A stretch of 64,000 bases of DNA from Leptobrachium leishanense. Taxonomy: Eukaryota > Chordata > Amphibia > Anura > Megophryidae. The stretch is taken from contig CM019070.1 of the NCBI GenBank assembly GCA_009667805.1, positions 56,548,735 through 56,612,734 of the forward strand, read 5' to 3'. Below are positions 10,577-22,831 of the stretch, piece after piece; within the stretch, counting starts at the first letter, position 1, and the number at the start of each line of letters is the position of its first letter. Both the position numbers and the translations under genes were made by a program. The notes beneath the pieces were generated by a model. It was not told where the DNA came from. It saw only the letters and a program-made list of their open reading frames with translations, and did not search any database.

Positions 10577-10685
10577 GTGCTTGCGATGCAAACGTCACCT
10601 TTCAAGACTTGGTAGGATTTACGACTATGGTGCAGGATTGCAGTTTGTGGTTGTGTTAGGGTTACTATTTAGTTAGGGTTAACAT

Positions 10686-11272
10686 TAGGGATGTGCGTTT
10701 CGGGTTTTGGAATTTCGGAATTTTCACGAAATTTCCCGATTCGTGTTTTCGGATGCGGCCGAATTTCCGAAAATTTTTAGATCTGAAAATGTCAGATCCG
10801 AAACGTTTTCCGAGCCGAAACGAAATATTTTCGGATTTTTCGAATGGACTTGAAATGTGTCAAACGACGTTCCGAAAAAACGCAAATTTTCCGAAAAACG
10901 AAAATTTTCCGATAAACGAAAATTTTTCGGAAAACGAAAATTTTCTGAAAACTAAAATTTTTTGAAAAAAACGAAAAGTCGATACAAAGAACGGGCAAAG
11001 TGACACGAAAAATACGAAAAATGGTCGACATTCCGAAAAATGTACAACTCCGAAAAACGAAAATTTCAGAAATCACGAAAAGTCGATACAAAAACCGAGC
11101 ACAGTGACACGAAAATACGAAAAATGGTCGATATTCCGAAAAAAAATGTACCCGAAAAACGAGCCGAACCGAATCGAATTGAAACCGAAATCGGTCGAAA
11201 CGAGCTGAATCGAAAAGTTTAAAAATCCAAAAAATCGAATCGAACCGAAAAAAAAATCGGTGCACAAGCCTA
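10686..11272. mobile_element. hAT MITE saturated with CGAAA motifs
   Basis: Begins TAGGGATGTGCG and ends CGGTGCACAAGCCTA. The flanks GTTAACAT (10678-10685) and GTTAACAA (11273-11280) form an 8-bp duplication with one mismatch. The 587-bp interior is almost entirely degenerate CGAAA/CCGAAAA units on the plus strand, which keeps several low-complexity frames open; these are not genes. The family resembles the Xenopus hAT MITEs rich in ATTCGG units. Confidence 0.75.
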
Positions 11273-11280
11273 GTTAACAA

Positions 11281-11761
11281 ATACCCTAAAAGTAATCCTA
11301 ACACCAGCATCAGTATAATGATGCTAGTGTGGAAAGGAGTTTGACCAGAAAATCTGCTCAAGTGCAATTTGTTCACTATTTATCAATGGAGTGGTATTTT
11401 AGTGAACGTAAATGGGAAGGAACATCTTCATGCTCAATGAACTGGTCCTGTTGGTCTCTTATTTTGATCCTGGCTTACAGTTTTTGAAAAGTGACTGTAT
11501 ATCTGCATACACTTGTGTATTACTTGGCAAACGTGTACTTTCAGCAGACTCTATGGAACACAAGTTTGTAATTTAATAATGAACATCCTGCGCTCACCAA
11601 TGATACTAGAAAATAATAATTTATTTGGGTACAAAGCATATTTAGGAAAATTATCGAAGACTGACTATGCTCTATGATGGATATGGCTGAGCGTTATCCA
11701 TGAAATCTATAATAGAATACAGATCCGTTGTTACAGGGGTTTTAGAGGTCCCTATTCACTC
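11281..11761. other. Unassigned sequence
   Basis: Nothing recognised. Confidence 0.5.
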
Positions 11762-11769
11762 CTCTAGAG

Positions 11770-11953
11770 CAGTGGTTCACAACCCTGGTCCACAGGTCCC
11801 CCCTAACAGGCCAGGTTTGCCAGATATCTGAAGCTACAGCACAGGTGATATGATTTTCTGCTTAGTGATTGCAGGATTCAGTCTGAATTCCCAAGACAAT
11901 TTTTAAAATCTTTCCTGTTAGGGGTACTTGAGGACCAGGGTTGGCAACCACAA
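11770..11953. mobile_element. hAT-type MITE, 184 bp
   Basis: Starts CAGTGGTTCACAACCCTGG and ends in its complement (CCAGGGTTGGCAACCAC). The flanks CTCTAGAG (11762-11769) and CTCAACAG (11954-11961) match at 6 of 8 positions. A second copy of the same family is at 22115-22303. CAGTGGTTC-type ends are canonical for hAT MITEs. Confidence 0.75.
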
Positions 11954-11961
11954 CTCAACAG

Positions 11962-14765
11962 TAACTAGTAACATTTAAATTTTAAATGGCCTTTTGTAAA
12001 CTTTTAGTTCGTTAAAAAAAATAATAAAAAATAGTCAACTTTGGTATACAAATAAAACCTAATATCAAAGTTTAGTCGCATGTAACACAGCAGTACATGA
12101 TCCACAGGATTTCTGTCCTACGACTGCATGTGCAGGAGACCTTAATATGATGAAAAATAATTCTTAGCTTTTGTAGATTTCAATGTGTATGCCCATATTG
12201 GTCCAATGGTGTAAATTTTCCCATGATAATTTGTGCTCCCCCAGTACCTCCCCAGTGTATAATTTCTCACAAATTGCAAACCACCGTCTGTCTTTGGTTT
12301 CCTTAACCACCAAAACAGCCATTAAAACTATATCTGTTATCTAATATCATGGGGAATGCAGAGACGCGGAGGGTTCTAGTTTTACAGGAGGGAATAATTC
12401 CGATTTTCCTTCTTCTCTGTCAAAGCTTGAACAGATGAGCAAAACAGATTCTTCAGAGACAGTTTTACACAAAGTTACATCCATCCAATTCAATTATAAA
12501 TTAAATTGACTAACGAACCATAGCTCATTATGGGAATCAATTACTCAGAACTGTCGTTGGACCAAAAATGTGTAAAATAAAAAATAATGGTCATACTTCA
12601 ATATACCAGATTGTCAGCGTTTGAAAGCTCTGTTTTTCTTCGACTTGGCATAGACTGGGGCCAAAAAGAAATGATAATCATTCGTTTTACTGCTAGTAAC
12701 GATCTTCCATTAAAATAATAATAAAAAAAAAAGAGACTAGAGATTTTTACTTTAACTTTAGGTTGGTGCAAGGTGACCGGATAAACCCAAAAGTCATCTC
12801 CGCAAGTCTGGACACTGTAGATGTTCTTATGTAAATATCCGAAAAAGCTCTTTTTCGGCCCCTGGAATATTGGAGTGATGGATATGAAGAAGGTTAACGT
12901 GAAGGACATGCGCTATTTTTATTTTAAAAAAACATTAACATGACATATTCAATAGAATTTTAATTCTATATAGTCCACGACTCCATTTGTTTCTTTCTGC
13001 CATCCACAAATAATGACACATAATGAGAGGTGGTGTTTAGAATAGGACAATATAGTACATTTCTTTCACAACAGTCCATTGTTTATCTCTTGAATATAAA
13101 ACCCATGACATTGTGACACTGAAATTATATTCTTCTTAATCTTTGAGTCTGTATCATTGGTCTTCTTACAGAAATACTGTATCGCGAAACAAAAAATGGA
13201 CACAGAGCTTAGTGTTTTTCTCTGTTTATTAATTAGCTCCTGTTTTGGCTTATAAAAGTAATGCACATGCCTAGTGTCGGCAAAACCGTGGAAAAAAAGA
13301 AAATATGCCATCAGAATGACTCAAACAAATATGATGGTCGCCGCCAATTGAAACTTGCTTTGGGACACATGTTTGTTTTTTGTGTTTTTTTTTTTTTTTT
13401 TGTCCTTTCTCGTAGGAATTAAAATTATTCAAAAACTTGCATTTTACAAAAAATAGAAATTATTTACTTTTTTGAATCGTGATTAAATATTAAGGGGCAT
13501 GTGCCGTTGTCTCTAAAGGAATAAGGGATCCTTGTATGAAGTTGTCATCGCTGGAAACCAATGTGAAGAACAGAAATCCTTTAACTTTTCTTGACTGCAT
13601 GTCTTGACTTAATGCATGTCTTGACCAATGTCCACAGCATGTGAGATTCATTGAGCATGTCCAAAACGTACACGTTAGGATCTTAACCTTAGACTGACCC
13701 TTGCTCGTACCTGAAGGCAACATCCCTCCCGTGTTGCACAATCCATCCTAGGTTTTTGGAGCAGCTTGGTGCTCCTGTTCCAGTCCCACACACCAGCCTT
13801 GTTTTTCCCTGTCTCTAGCATTCACTCATATGTATGCATTAAGCACTGACTGGTTCCAATAAAATGCTACTCCGCCCACCAGTGAGTGCTTCAGCATTGT
13901 GGCCCTGTAGCTCATTCAGACTAGACCTGTTTATTGCTACTCCTGTGAACTTCAATCTAACTTGCTAATCTGACCGTTTCCCCAGCATCCTGCCTCACCA
14001 AGACTCACCGTGCCTTCCACATTCCAAGTACATCCAGGTTTCTATTGCATTCAGCTCCCAACAACTACATTTCCTACTATCTAGTATGGTCAGTCCTATT
14101 TCATGTACTAACCCTCTGCATCCTGTTGGTTCTCCTGCTCCCTGCAAACCACCACCCTCCACTTCTCTTTGTGTATCTTCAACACTGCATACTGGGCTCA
14201 TATTTGTGTTAAGCCAGTTTCCTACCTGGTATCAGCGTTGCAGTACACCACTTTAGAGTTAATGTCTGCTATTGCATGAGGCAAGTAAATTATCCATTTG
14301 TGACACCATGCAAGTGGTCTGTCTAACCTATCCACTCGATAAATCCATCCTTTTTTTTTTAAATAAAACCATATCCATCCCAGAGAACAAAAATCCCAAA
14401 CAGAAATTTTAAGCAAATTTGTAAATTCGTTGGTCAAAAGCCAAGCCCACCCTTTCTTATTGGCTATTATTTAATTGGCCGTCACCAGAGAATCCACCAG
14501 AAGACCTATTCGGAAGCCATAAAAGAACTTCTCAAAATATTACTGCCCCCTGATGTCCATATGTGCCCTTGTCAGTGGTACCCTGCCTCATTGCTCTCTT
14601 TATTTGACTATAAGGAGAATCGGAATAGTAGATCTTCACGTCAGTCTTGATTTGTGGAACCTACAGGGAGGCTCGGTCAACATGCCAATTATCCAGTGTG
14701 TTTCATTCTTCAGACTGGTCTAAAAGGGTGATGATTGGTGTAGGTCTTACTCTTCTTTTGACAAA
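11962..14765. other. Long stretch without a recognised gene
   Basis: AT-rich DNA with a T-run near 13390. The pyrimidine-rich part 13741-14220 has an AATAAA near 13859 and could be a worn LTR, but no ends were found. No exon with convincing codon use or splice signals was seen. Confidence 0.45.
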
Positions 14766-14972
14766 GAGAATGCTGGTCACATTGGGTAGGTTTTCATCCA
14801 AGGCCAATTTTATTTGGTATCAAAATATAACATTTCAGCTCTAGCACAGAGCCTTTATCAAGCATCAGCTCGATAAAGGTGCTGTGCTTTAGCTGAAATG
14901 TAAGATTTGGTTTCCAAATAATATTAGCCTTGGATGAAAACATACCCAGTGTGCACGGCATCCTCTATTCTT
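14766..14972. mobile_element. Foldback with two hammerhead-like motifs (PLE-like)
   Basis: Arms 14777-14863 and 14869-14953 are imperfect reverse complements. Each arm holds the sequence order GATAAAGG - stem - GCTGAAATG (minus strand at 14830-14863, plus strand at 14869-14901). This is a worn version of the hammerhead core CTGANGA - stem II - GAAAC common in Penelope-like elements. The two copies are head to head, as PLE ends often are. Confidence 0.5.
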
Positions 14973-15930
14973 GTTGAACTAACATTAAGGTTATTTGTGG
15001 CTAGGACCATACTGTGTGGAATCGGGTTGGGATTTTGAACTATTGATATGTGCCTGGTGCTTCTATTTTCAATTAATCTCCTTTTAGGTCAGGACTTAAG
15101 TGCAAAACATCCACACTTTCTATATTGTAAGTGTAATAGAAAACTACTTCACATTTCACTACTGCGTGTCCTGAGTGGGCGAATGCATTGTGGTCACACT
15201 ATACAATATAGTGACATCAGATGAACAGAGGACTATTATCTGTTCATCCTTTATGCTGGAAAAGATGAAGATCTAAACCATTTCCTTTTTTACCCCTGCA
15301 CTGTGAGGTTTTGCATTAGGATTCTAAAAAAATTAACTTGTTAAATCCCAGGTCTGCACATCTTGAAGCTCACATGCATGGTGGTATAGTGTATCTCTGT
15401 TTCTACGAACATCTATGTCTATGACCTGGATACTGAGAAACTGATAAAGGGCAGAGGAGACTGAAAGGCCTCCAATAAAACAACGGAGACAAAAAAGAAA
15501 GACTGAGAATTCGCCATACCGGGGTAAAATACTGCCCTTCAGACAAAAGATGGAGTTGATGAGAAGAATAGACACAGGACAGACAGGTGTTCAGAAGAGA
15601 CAGCCTGATAAAGAGTGGGGAGAGACGAATAGATGGAGAGATAAGATGGATCAAAGTCTTAGGTAGAATTAAACAAAGTCTCAAACCAAGAGCGGGACAT
15701 TGGTGATATGAGGAATGACCAAGAGACACATACAGACTAAAAGACACAGAAATAAATTGGAATTAGATTGGATTCTAATCTCAATTACGCATTTAATTGT
15801 CTCCTAGTTTATCTGGACACTGTCTCAAAGGCTGAGATAAGCAGATACAAACATGAGCTTGCGTGAAAAAGAGATGGAAATACTAGCATGAGAAAATAAT
15901 AAGTACCAGGCAAAAGGAAGGAGTGGGGGA
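14973..15930. other. Unassigned sequence
   Basis: No gene or element recognised. The minus-strand frame 15403-15747 is low-complexity and I do not support it. Confidence 0.45.
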
Positions 15931-15933
15931 ATG

Positions 15934-16403
15934 AGATTCAGCTGTACTTTAAAATTTTTGTTAGCTTCCGAAAAAAAAGTTTCAGTATGGGAGCAATTGC
16001 TTTCTAGGGTTAGATTCCAAATTATGTTTGTCTTAAGCAAAAAAAATTTTTTAAATGATTGGGTTTTTGTCATGATAGTGGGGCTTGTGTTAAAGTTAAC
16101 CCTAACCCTAAAGTTTAACCCTAACAAATCTTTGGGTTAAATTTTAGGGTTACGGATAACCTTAAGATTCTGCTTCATTTTTGCCTAATTTTTATTGCAA
16201 CATATTCTGCTTCTTTATCTTTTGACACAAGCAGAATCTGTTGCAAAAATGGAGCAGAATGCTGGGGTTAGGTTCACCCTGACCCTAACTGTAACGCTAA
16301 ACACTCCTAATACTCTAATCCCAGTCCTAAACCTAGAAATCGATTTATTTCGTATTGGAACTCTTTTGGAAGCAATCAAAAATTTTCAAGTGGAGCTGAA
16401 TTT
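15934..16403. repeat. Large imperfect foldback with TTAGGG-like motifs
   Basis: Outer arms TTCAGCTGTACTTTAAAATT (about 15936-15960) and its near complement (about 16377-16400) enclose a second pair around GATTCTGCTTCATTTTTGC (about 16165) and GCAAAAATGGAGCAGAAT (about 16243). Between them sit short CCCTAA/TTAGGG-like runs near 16095-16155 and 16262-16300. Probably an old foldback transposon. Confidence 0.5.
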
Positions 16404-19400
16404 TTTTTTCCCCATTGCTCCCAAAGAAACCCATGGATGTCACTTCAAGACTTTTCCAAATTGGAACAGTCCTAGTTTTTGGATATGTGTCAATTGAAGC
16501 ATCTTTTGTTTTTTTTTCTCCCCAATGACCATTTTAATTTTTATTTTCTTTTACCCGTTATTTTTCTCACATCATTTCTGTAGGATGTCAACATATTAAT
16601 CACTTTTATGGCTTCCTATTTTAATTAATATATAGTGTGTGTTTGTGTCTGTGTATGTATTAAATGTGTACCTATGTTTACATGCGTTTTGTGTCGGGTA
16701 GCAAATTTATGTTCTCGTTTCTCTTTATTATAAGTTAATGTGAATTAATTAAATGGTTCAGATTAATCAGCAGTGATTCAATCCATTTTGTAAAGATCAT
16801 TTTCGTTTGGCAAATTAAAAAAAAAAAAAAGAGGATTTGCCTTAGATCCTCGGCAAGATATTAAGTAATTAAAATAGATGTTTTCATGTTAGGAATTCTA
16901 CTAAAGCGTATCAATTGAATTGTGGACAAGCACTTAATTAATATTTGTTGTGCTTCTAAAGGTCTGCTATTATATATTGCCATGGCAACCTTTATGAGGC
17001 CTCAGCCCACCTGTTGCAAAATAGAAACCACATTAGGTAGTTGGTTACCATACTAGGCCTCTTTGTGGCCTTTAGGGAATTTGTACTAATTAGAATTAGT
17101 TGTCCTTCTATAGTCCAGCTTCTGACACAAATTGCATTCTGTAGCTTGCTGTTCCACATGATTTCACAGACAAAATAGTCTGTCCGACGCTTGAAATGAA
17201 TCAAGGCAATATGATATATTTTGTGTAATTGGTCGTCGTGTTTGCCACTTATTTTTTTTTTATTTTTTTTTCCTAAACATTTTAATATACTAGTTCATGT
17301 TAACTGCGTATTTTTTTTTTCCTCGTGTAATATCTCGTGTTAATGAAAATATATGCTCAGGTGCTGTTTTAATTGTTCAGCAAGGCTGTACTCTAAAACA
17401 ACGTGGTGACCTTTTCGAAAATGATAGTTTTGGAACGGACCCCGTGGTGAAGTGGAACGTAGGAGCTGCAATGAATCAGAAAAATCTCTTAACACAAATC
17501 AGTAGAAAGGTTTATTTCCTTGAAAGGACCTTGAAAAATGTTTTGTTATAAAGTATGAATTTTTTTTTATTTATTTTTTGTTTTGTTTTCGGAGCGGCTG
17601 TGAAGGCCTGGCGGTTCTTCACATGGATAAAAATGTTAATCTCATTTAGCAAATAATGCTTAGGTTCTTGATGGTGAATAGCGGATGTTGAGGGGTATTC
17701 TGTGTGGGTCGAAAAGATCATATGGGGCAAAAAAATGCAAATTTACGTGTATTTGCTGACGGAATCTTCACTGAAGTATCGATGGTTGACGGATGACAGA
17801 AATGATGGTTGTGCAAGAGCGGTCAAAATAAGTGATGCAAATACGCAAAAGATGCATTATCTGTCTAGGTACACCGCTAAGGAAAATAAACAGCTCACGG
17901 GAAGTCCTTAATTATTTAATAGTGCAAATTTATCAGTCAATTTGGAGTAATTGAGACAAATGGAAAGGTTAGGACGTCTAAGCAGAGTTTCATTCTTGGA
18001 AGAACATTTATAATGTTTTGGAAACCCTTATCTCAGATTTGTCTGAGAGCATTTTGCTTGGTAAAGTAAAAGTAGTAGGCGTATTGGTATTCTTTTATAC
18101 AGGCCTAGGAGAAAGAGTGAGGATTTTCTAAAGAAAAATATTCTGGCCTAGTTTGTTTTTATCAATTATTCTTCAACAACCCGTGGTTATTTCCGAACCT
18201 GCCATATATGGGACCTATTAAATGATGGGTGTGTGCGTGGTTGTACGTATATGTTTATATATTGCATAATTTGTAATATGTGATATATGTTTTGTGGGAT
18301 TATGTGCATAGGAGTTTATCTTTAGAAAGAAATTATTGGTGATTAGACAGCGGCTGGCTAATTAGTAGAGAGGCACATGGAGGGCAGCGGTGCACGCCTT
18401 CATCTGGATCACCCCGGAGATGTGCTGTGAAAGTAATTATCTTTTATGACTCTTGAAGTGGAACATATTCATTTATACTCAAAATAGATAAAGTAGGCCT
18501 AGTTAAGATTAGAGGTAGGGAAAGAAATACTGTCCAGAAGGAGAAACGGGAATATTAGCACTTGTGTCCTCTGATTGGCGAGCATGTGGAGAAAAAGAAT
18601 ACATTATGTACTGGAGTTGGGTTGTTTGTTTAATGTATGTCTACAGTAAAAAAAAGGATAATTTTAATTTGCATATCATATATATTAAATTACATGAGTG
18701 TAGTACAGTGGAACAATAACTTTGGAGCTGTCCGTAACATTTGTATATAGACTTATAAATGATAGAATCTAGAAGTCCTTCATAAAGTGTTGGAATTTTA
18801 TTGTCCCTTTATGGGGGGGTCCAGCTAGTAAAATAAATATGTATTTATTATAAAAGGATATACTCTTATCTTGGGCTCTTGAAAGTAACTCATTCCTATT
18901 ATTATTAATTTTTTTTTAAAAAAGTATTGGTTTGGGTCGTTGAAAAGTAATGGTAACACACAATGCAAGTTTTAATGAGGACATCCTTTGTTGTGAAACA
19001 GATGCTGTAAGAATGCAACTCCTAATTAACAAAACAGCTTTCAGTCCCCCCCCTCCAAGTCACATCTCATGCCACCCATTATATATACACTTTATAAGCA
19101 GGGGTTAAATGGTCATACAGGCCTTGTTACAAAATTCACTGGTAAAGTTGTAAAAGCCGTATTGTTTGGACAAAGAAAATAATTCTTCCACTTTATACAC
19201 ATTACAAAACATTTAAATCCTAGGGAACATTGATTTGTTAACTAAAGGGATATTAAATGGTTAAAAAGGAGGGGCAATGGACCCCTACACACCCACCTCC
19301 CATTTTAAACATTTATTTTCCCTTCACATTTGCATTGTACATAGCTCTGAGTTTCCTCAGTGCTGGTTCACACATGACACGCTGGCACTTCCTGTAACGT

Positions 19401-20233
19401 GATCACGGGGTGGTGGGGGGCTGGACACTTGCAAATGTCCAGATAATGGCCCTCAAAGCTGGAATGCTCTCAAAACTGGAAAGAGCTATTGGTGGGTCCC
19501 TGTTCCCAAAGCTCAGTGCTCAAGTTCTGGGTGGAGCTATGCCCCTGTGCTCAGAGGACTGAATCAGCCCCTTGTGAGTTCCCCTGGGGGGGATAGTGTC
19601 GAGAGAAATCAGTGCAGTCTGCCCACTCAAGTTGCCTATCAATCAAAGTTGTAAAAATCATAGCTGTACTAGTTATTTTATGGAAATACTGGAATTAAAG
19701 TCCAATATCTAGTGTTGGAATGTAGATGTGTTTTGTGTCATAAAGATCATGGTTTCTTTTGGAATATCTTTGTGATGTGAGGTCAGTGACTTATACATGA
19801 TGTCTGTCATATCCCACATGGAAGAGATTGCATCATGTAAACAAAGATCCTAGTCAAAAATAATGTAGGGGGCAGTGTTGTCATTCTTCCTAATCTTCAA
19901 ATTCCATTCAAATTGTCATGTTCAATACCACAAACATACTTTTCACATATAACCATGAGGGGTCTACAGATGAGGTTCTTATTCACAAAATAATAGTAAA
20001 AGGGGGTTCATTCTTAAGAGACCCTAGATAAAGAGAAATGGTTCCGTATAATGAATGCACTTGGTTGATTTGGATGAGGTGACAAACTGTCATCATTCTC
20101 AAGTCAAAAACAACAAATGGCCAACATTTTTATGATTGTGTATATACAAGAGTTACTTTCATGCGCCCCAGCAAAACATAACTGGTACATGGCATCCGGA
20201 TTCTGAATTTGGTTCTGTTAGAAAATGTATTTT
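16404..20233. other. Repeat-poor AT-rich stretch
   Basis: No gene and few recognisable repeats across almost 4 kb. Homeodomain-type TAATTA sites are frequent between 16620 and 17220, and the parts around 16980-17200 and 18340-18480 have a balanced, non-repetitive look. It could hold conserved non-coding elements, but that cannot be shown without alignment. Confidence 0.4.
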
Positions 20234-20415
20234 TTGCTCTCGTGCTCCCTTTTGCTCTCGTGCTCCCTTTTGCTCTCAGGCTCCCTTTTGATCCCCTGCT
20301 CTACTTTTGCTCCCCTGCTCTCCTTTTGCTCCCGTGCTCTCCTTTGCTCCCGTGCTCTCCTTTTGCTCCCGTGCTCTCCTTTGCTCCCGTGCTCTCCTTT
20401 TGCTCCCGTGCTCTT
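20234..20415. repeat. Minisatellite, 18-19 bp unit
   Basis: About ten tandem units of the type TTGCTCCCGTGCTCTCCT, with variants CTCTCGTGCTCCCTT at the left. The repeat keeps frames open on both strands (20209-20508 plus, 20218-20427 minus); these low-complexity frames are not genes. Confidence 0.9.
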
Positions 20416-21440
20416 TCCCTCTCGCATTCTTTCTCACTCTCTCATCTATTCACTATTTTTATATACTATAATGTACTAGCTTCTCTACCGTTGAAACAGC
20501 TAAATTAAAGTTCCTGTTTTAAGAGCTTCCTATGAGAACACAGATATTGCACTTGCTCCAACCATAAAATAAAGCAAAAATAATAAATATAGCCATCAAT
20601 ATTCCAGGTTATTATTTTCATATAAATTTCAATACACTTGTGCGTCTTAATGCTCTGAGTTTCTACATTATCTTTACCTTAACCTCGAGCAGAGTACCGG
20701 CGGTAAGGCTCTAAAACTAGCAGACAGGTATAATGTCACCGTCTAATCTCCTTAAGATCTTTATAAACACTTTGATCATAACTCACGAAAATGACATGTA
20801 AAATTATTGTCTCTCTTAAACAGCCTTATGGAGAACGGGTTCCGTGTAATTGATGATCAAATCTACACTAGCTTATTTCCCAACATAATTCATCTTTTTC
20901 TATATTACTTTTTTCACAGATGGATTTTCATGAAAAATTGTCTGTTCTAGCTACGCCCTATAGCATATGTAAAAGAAATGGTAAAATAATTTGTCATATT
21001 TTTTGCATTTGCAATGTCTATTGCTCAACAGGAAGTGTAAGGCGGTGGCTCTCTGCAGCTGACACAACTACCAAGATAAATGTAATTATAGTAATTAACA
21101 AAACAATTAATTAGGCTGTCACAAGAAGAACCTAATTTTATTTTGATTGGTCTGCGATCAATACCATATGTGCGTTTATTATTTTAGAGGTGAGTTTGAG
21201 TTACCTTTTTTATTTTTAATAAAAAGAGAAATGTGATTTGCAGCAGGGTGAATAAAGCTTTGTTTGAATGGGCCTGTGATTTGTTATACTGTAATACCTC
21301 CGTTATTTACTTTTGTGATTTATGTCGACATTAACATTTGTTTGACCTGATATTGACACAAATAATTGAAAAGAAAGCTGACTGCCCTTTATATCTAAAT
21401 TATCCTATTTTTAAAGGTGTAGTGAACATTAAAATACAAC
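20416..21440. other. Unassigned sequence
   Basis: AT-rich, nothing recognised. Confidence 0.5.
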
Positions 21441-21780
21441 ATTACTAAAGTTTAATTTGCATTATTGGTATGTTGATGGTGAAGGTGATGCTGTGGTGTA
21501 AGCAATCATAAAAAGGGGGGATAAAAACACATGCATACTTTTTGGGCTCTATTCCATTTGTATTATCTATATACAAAGAATCCAAAAATGGCGCATGTGG
21601 TTTCCAGTGCGAAGTATAATAGCAATTGTATATGCCTGTGTTAAAAAGTCCAGTGAATAAACAAAGTCCAGTAGAAAGCAAGTGAATATAAAGTCCAGTG
21701 TATTGAAAAATCCAAGATCTAAATACTTGAGGAAGGGGGTCAGCAGCGGTATATACAGTATTTCTCCTTGTTCCTCTCAG
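21441..21780 (-). repeat. Possible Penelope-like element fragment
   Basis: On the minus strand the unit CACTGGACTTT recurs three or four times, next to CACTTGC and GCACTGG motifs. This resembles the 'GCACTTT' runs in the PLE arms at 52565-54040. No ribozyme core or boundary was found. Confidence 0.3.
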
Positions 21781-22114
21781 TCAATACTCTAGAGCAATGT
21801 TGCTCAAACCTTTCCTGGATTATCAATGATAAGAATTTCAGGAGAACAGGTGCACCTTTTACATAGGAATGGCAATGGAATTAAAAAATTTCTTCTTTTA
21901 AATTGTTTTATGAATTACATATTTAAAAATATAACTATTGTCCATTTGAGCTCGACATAAGCGTCCAAAAAATAATGAGGTGATTTGTGAAGGCAATCGG
22001 CATAGTGATTATTGGTGATGTGACCTACCATGAGTAGGCAGAGTATCTTGAAACATTATTTACACTGAACACATTTTAAGGTTTTTGAGGAGGAGTCGGA
22101 GAGTCAATTTACAC

Positions 22115-22303
22115 CAATGGTTCCCAACCCTGGTCCTCGTGTATCCATAGCAGGCAAGGTTTGTCAGATATCTGAAGCACAGCACAGCACAGGTGATATG
22201 ATTCGCTGCTCAGTGATTGCAGGATTCAGTCTGCATTTCCCCAAGGTAATCCTTAAAATCTGGCCTGTAAGGAGTACATGAGGACCAGGGTTGGGAACCA
22301 CTG
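22115..22303. mobile_element. hAT-type MITE, 189 bp
   Basis: Same family as 11770-11953: starts CAATGGTTCCCAACCCTGG and ends CCAGGGTTGGGAACCACTG. The flanks ATTTACAC (22107-22114) and CTCTACAC (22304-22311) match at 6 of 8 positions. The interior shares CAGATATCTGAAG and CAGTGATTGCAGGATTCAG with the other copy. Confidence 0.8.
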
Positions 22304-22376
22304 CTCTACACAAACCGCCTTTTATGAAAACTTCAACTTCAGAGTTGTAAGGTTTTAGTGTTTTAATATATATTTA

Positions 22377-22632
22377 TTATTGCAGAAGTCATTTACACAT
22401 CCCAGCAATTCAACATCACAGAGCTCCTGTGCTACCTACCCCATATGCAGCACAGAACTCTGGGTAAGACATGCAAATGACGTCTGCAATTTCTCATTTT
22501 TTTGCATCCTGTGTGAAGAGGTCATTTGCATGTCTTACCCAGAGTTCTGTGCTGCATATGGGGAATGTAGCACATGAGCTCTGTGATGCAGTTCTTTGAA
22601 TTGCTGCGATGTGTAAATGACTTCTGCAATAA
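22377..22632. mobile_element. Foldback MITE with arms of about 110 bp
   Basis: The left arm (22377-22492) and right arm (22510-22632) are near-perfect reverse complements, starting TTATTGCAGAAGTCATTTAC, around a short T-rich loop. The left arm has lost about 7 bases. No coding capacity. A transcript would form one long hairpin. Superfamily unassigned because the flanking TTATTA/TAATAA is itself palindromic. Confidence 0.8.
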
Positions 22633-22831
22633 TAACATTATTTGAAGTGTGGAGGCTTTCAATCTCATTTTTTGCCCTCCACCACAACTTAAATGAGTAT
22701 ACTAGTGTTCACCTATTATGTGTGGGAGTGTTAGGCGCTAGAAAATTTATACAAAAATTGTGGGTAAAAGAATGCGTGAATTATTTATGCATTCAGCTCA
22801 CCATAGGGTGTATCCATCACCCAATTAAAAC

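Noticed and set aside
10792..11376. 194-residue frame, minus strand
   Set aside because: Made of repeated Phe/Arg-rich units from the CGAAA repeats of a hAT MITE and crosses the element's edge.
16095..16155. Interstitial telomere array
   Set aside because: Only two or three imperfect CCCTAA units; too short to call an array.
20209..20508. Hydrophobic 99-residue frame that looks like a membrane protein
   Set aside because: Generated by the CTCCCGTGCTC minisatellite in one of several open frames.
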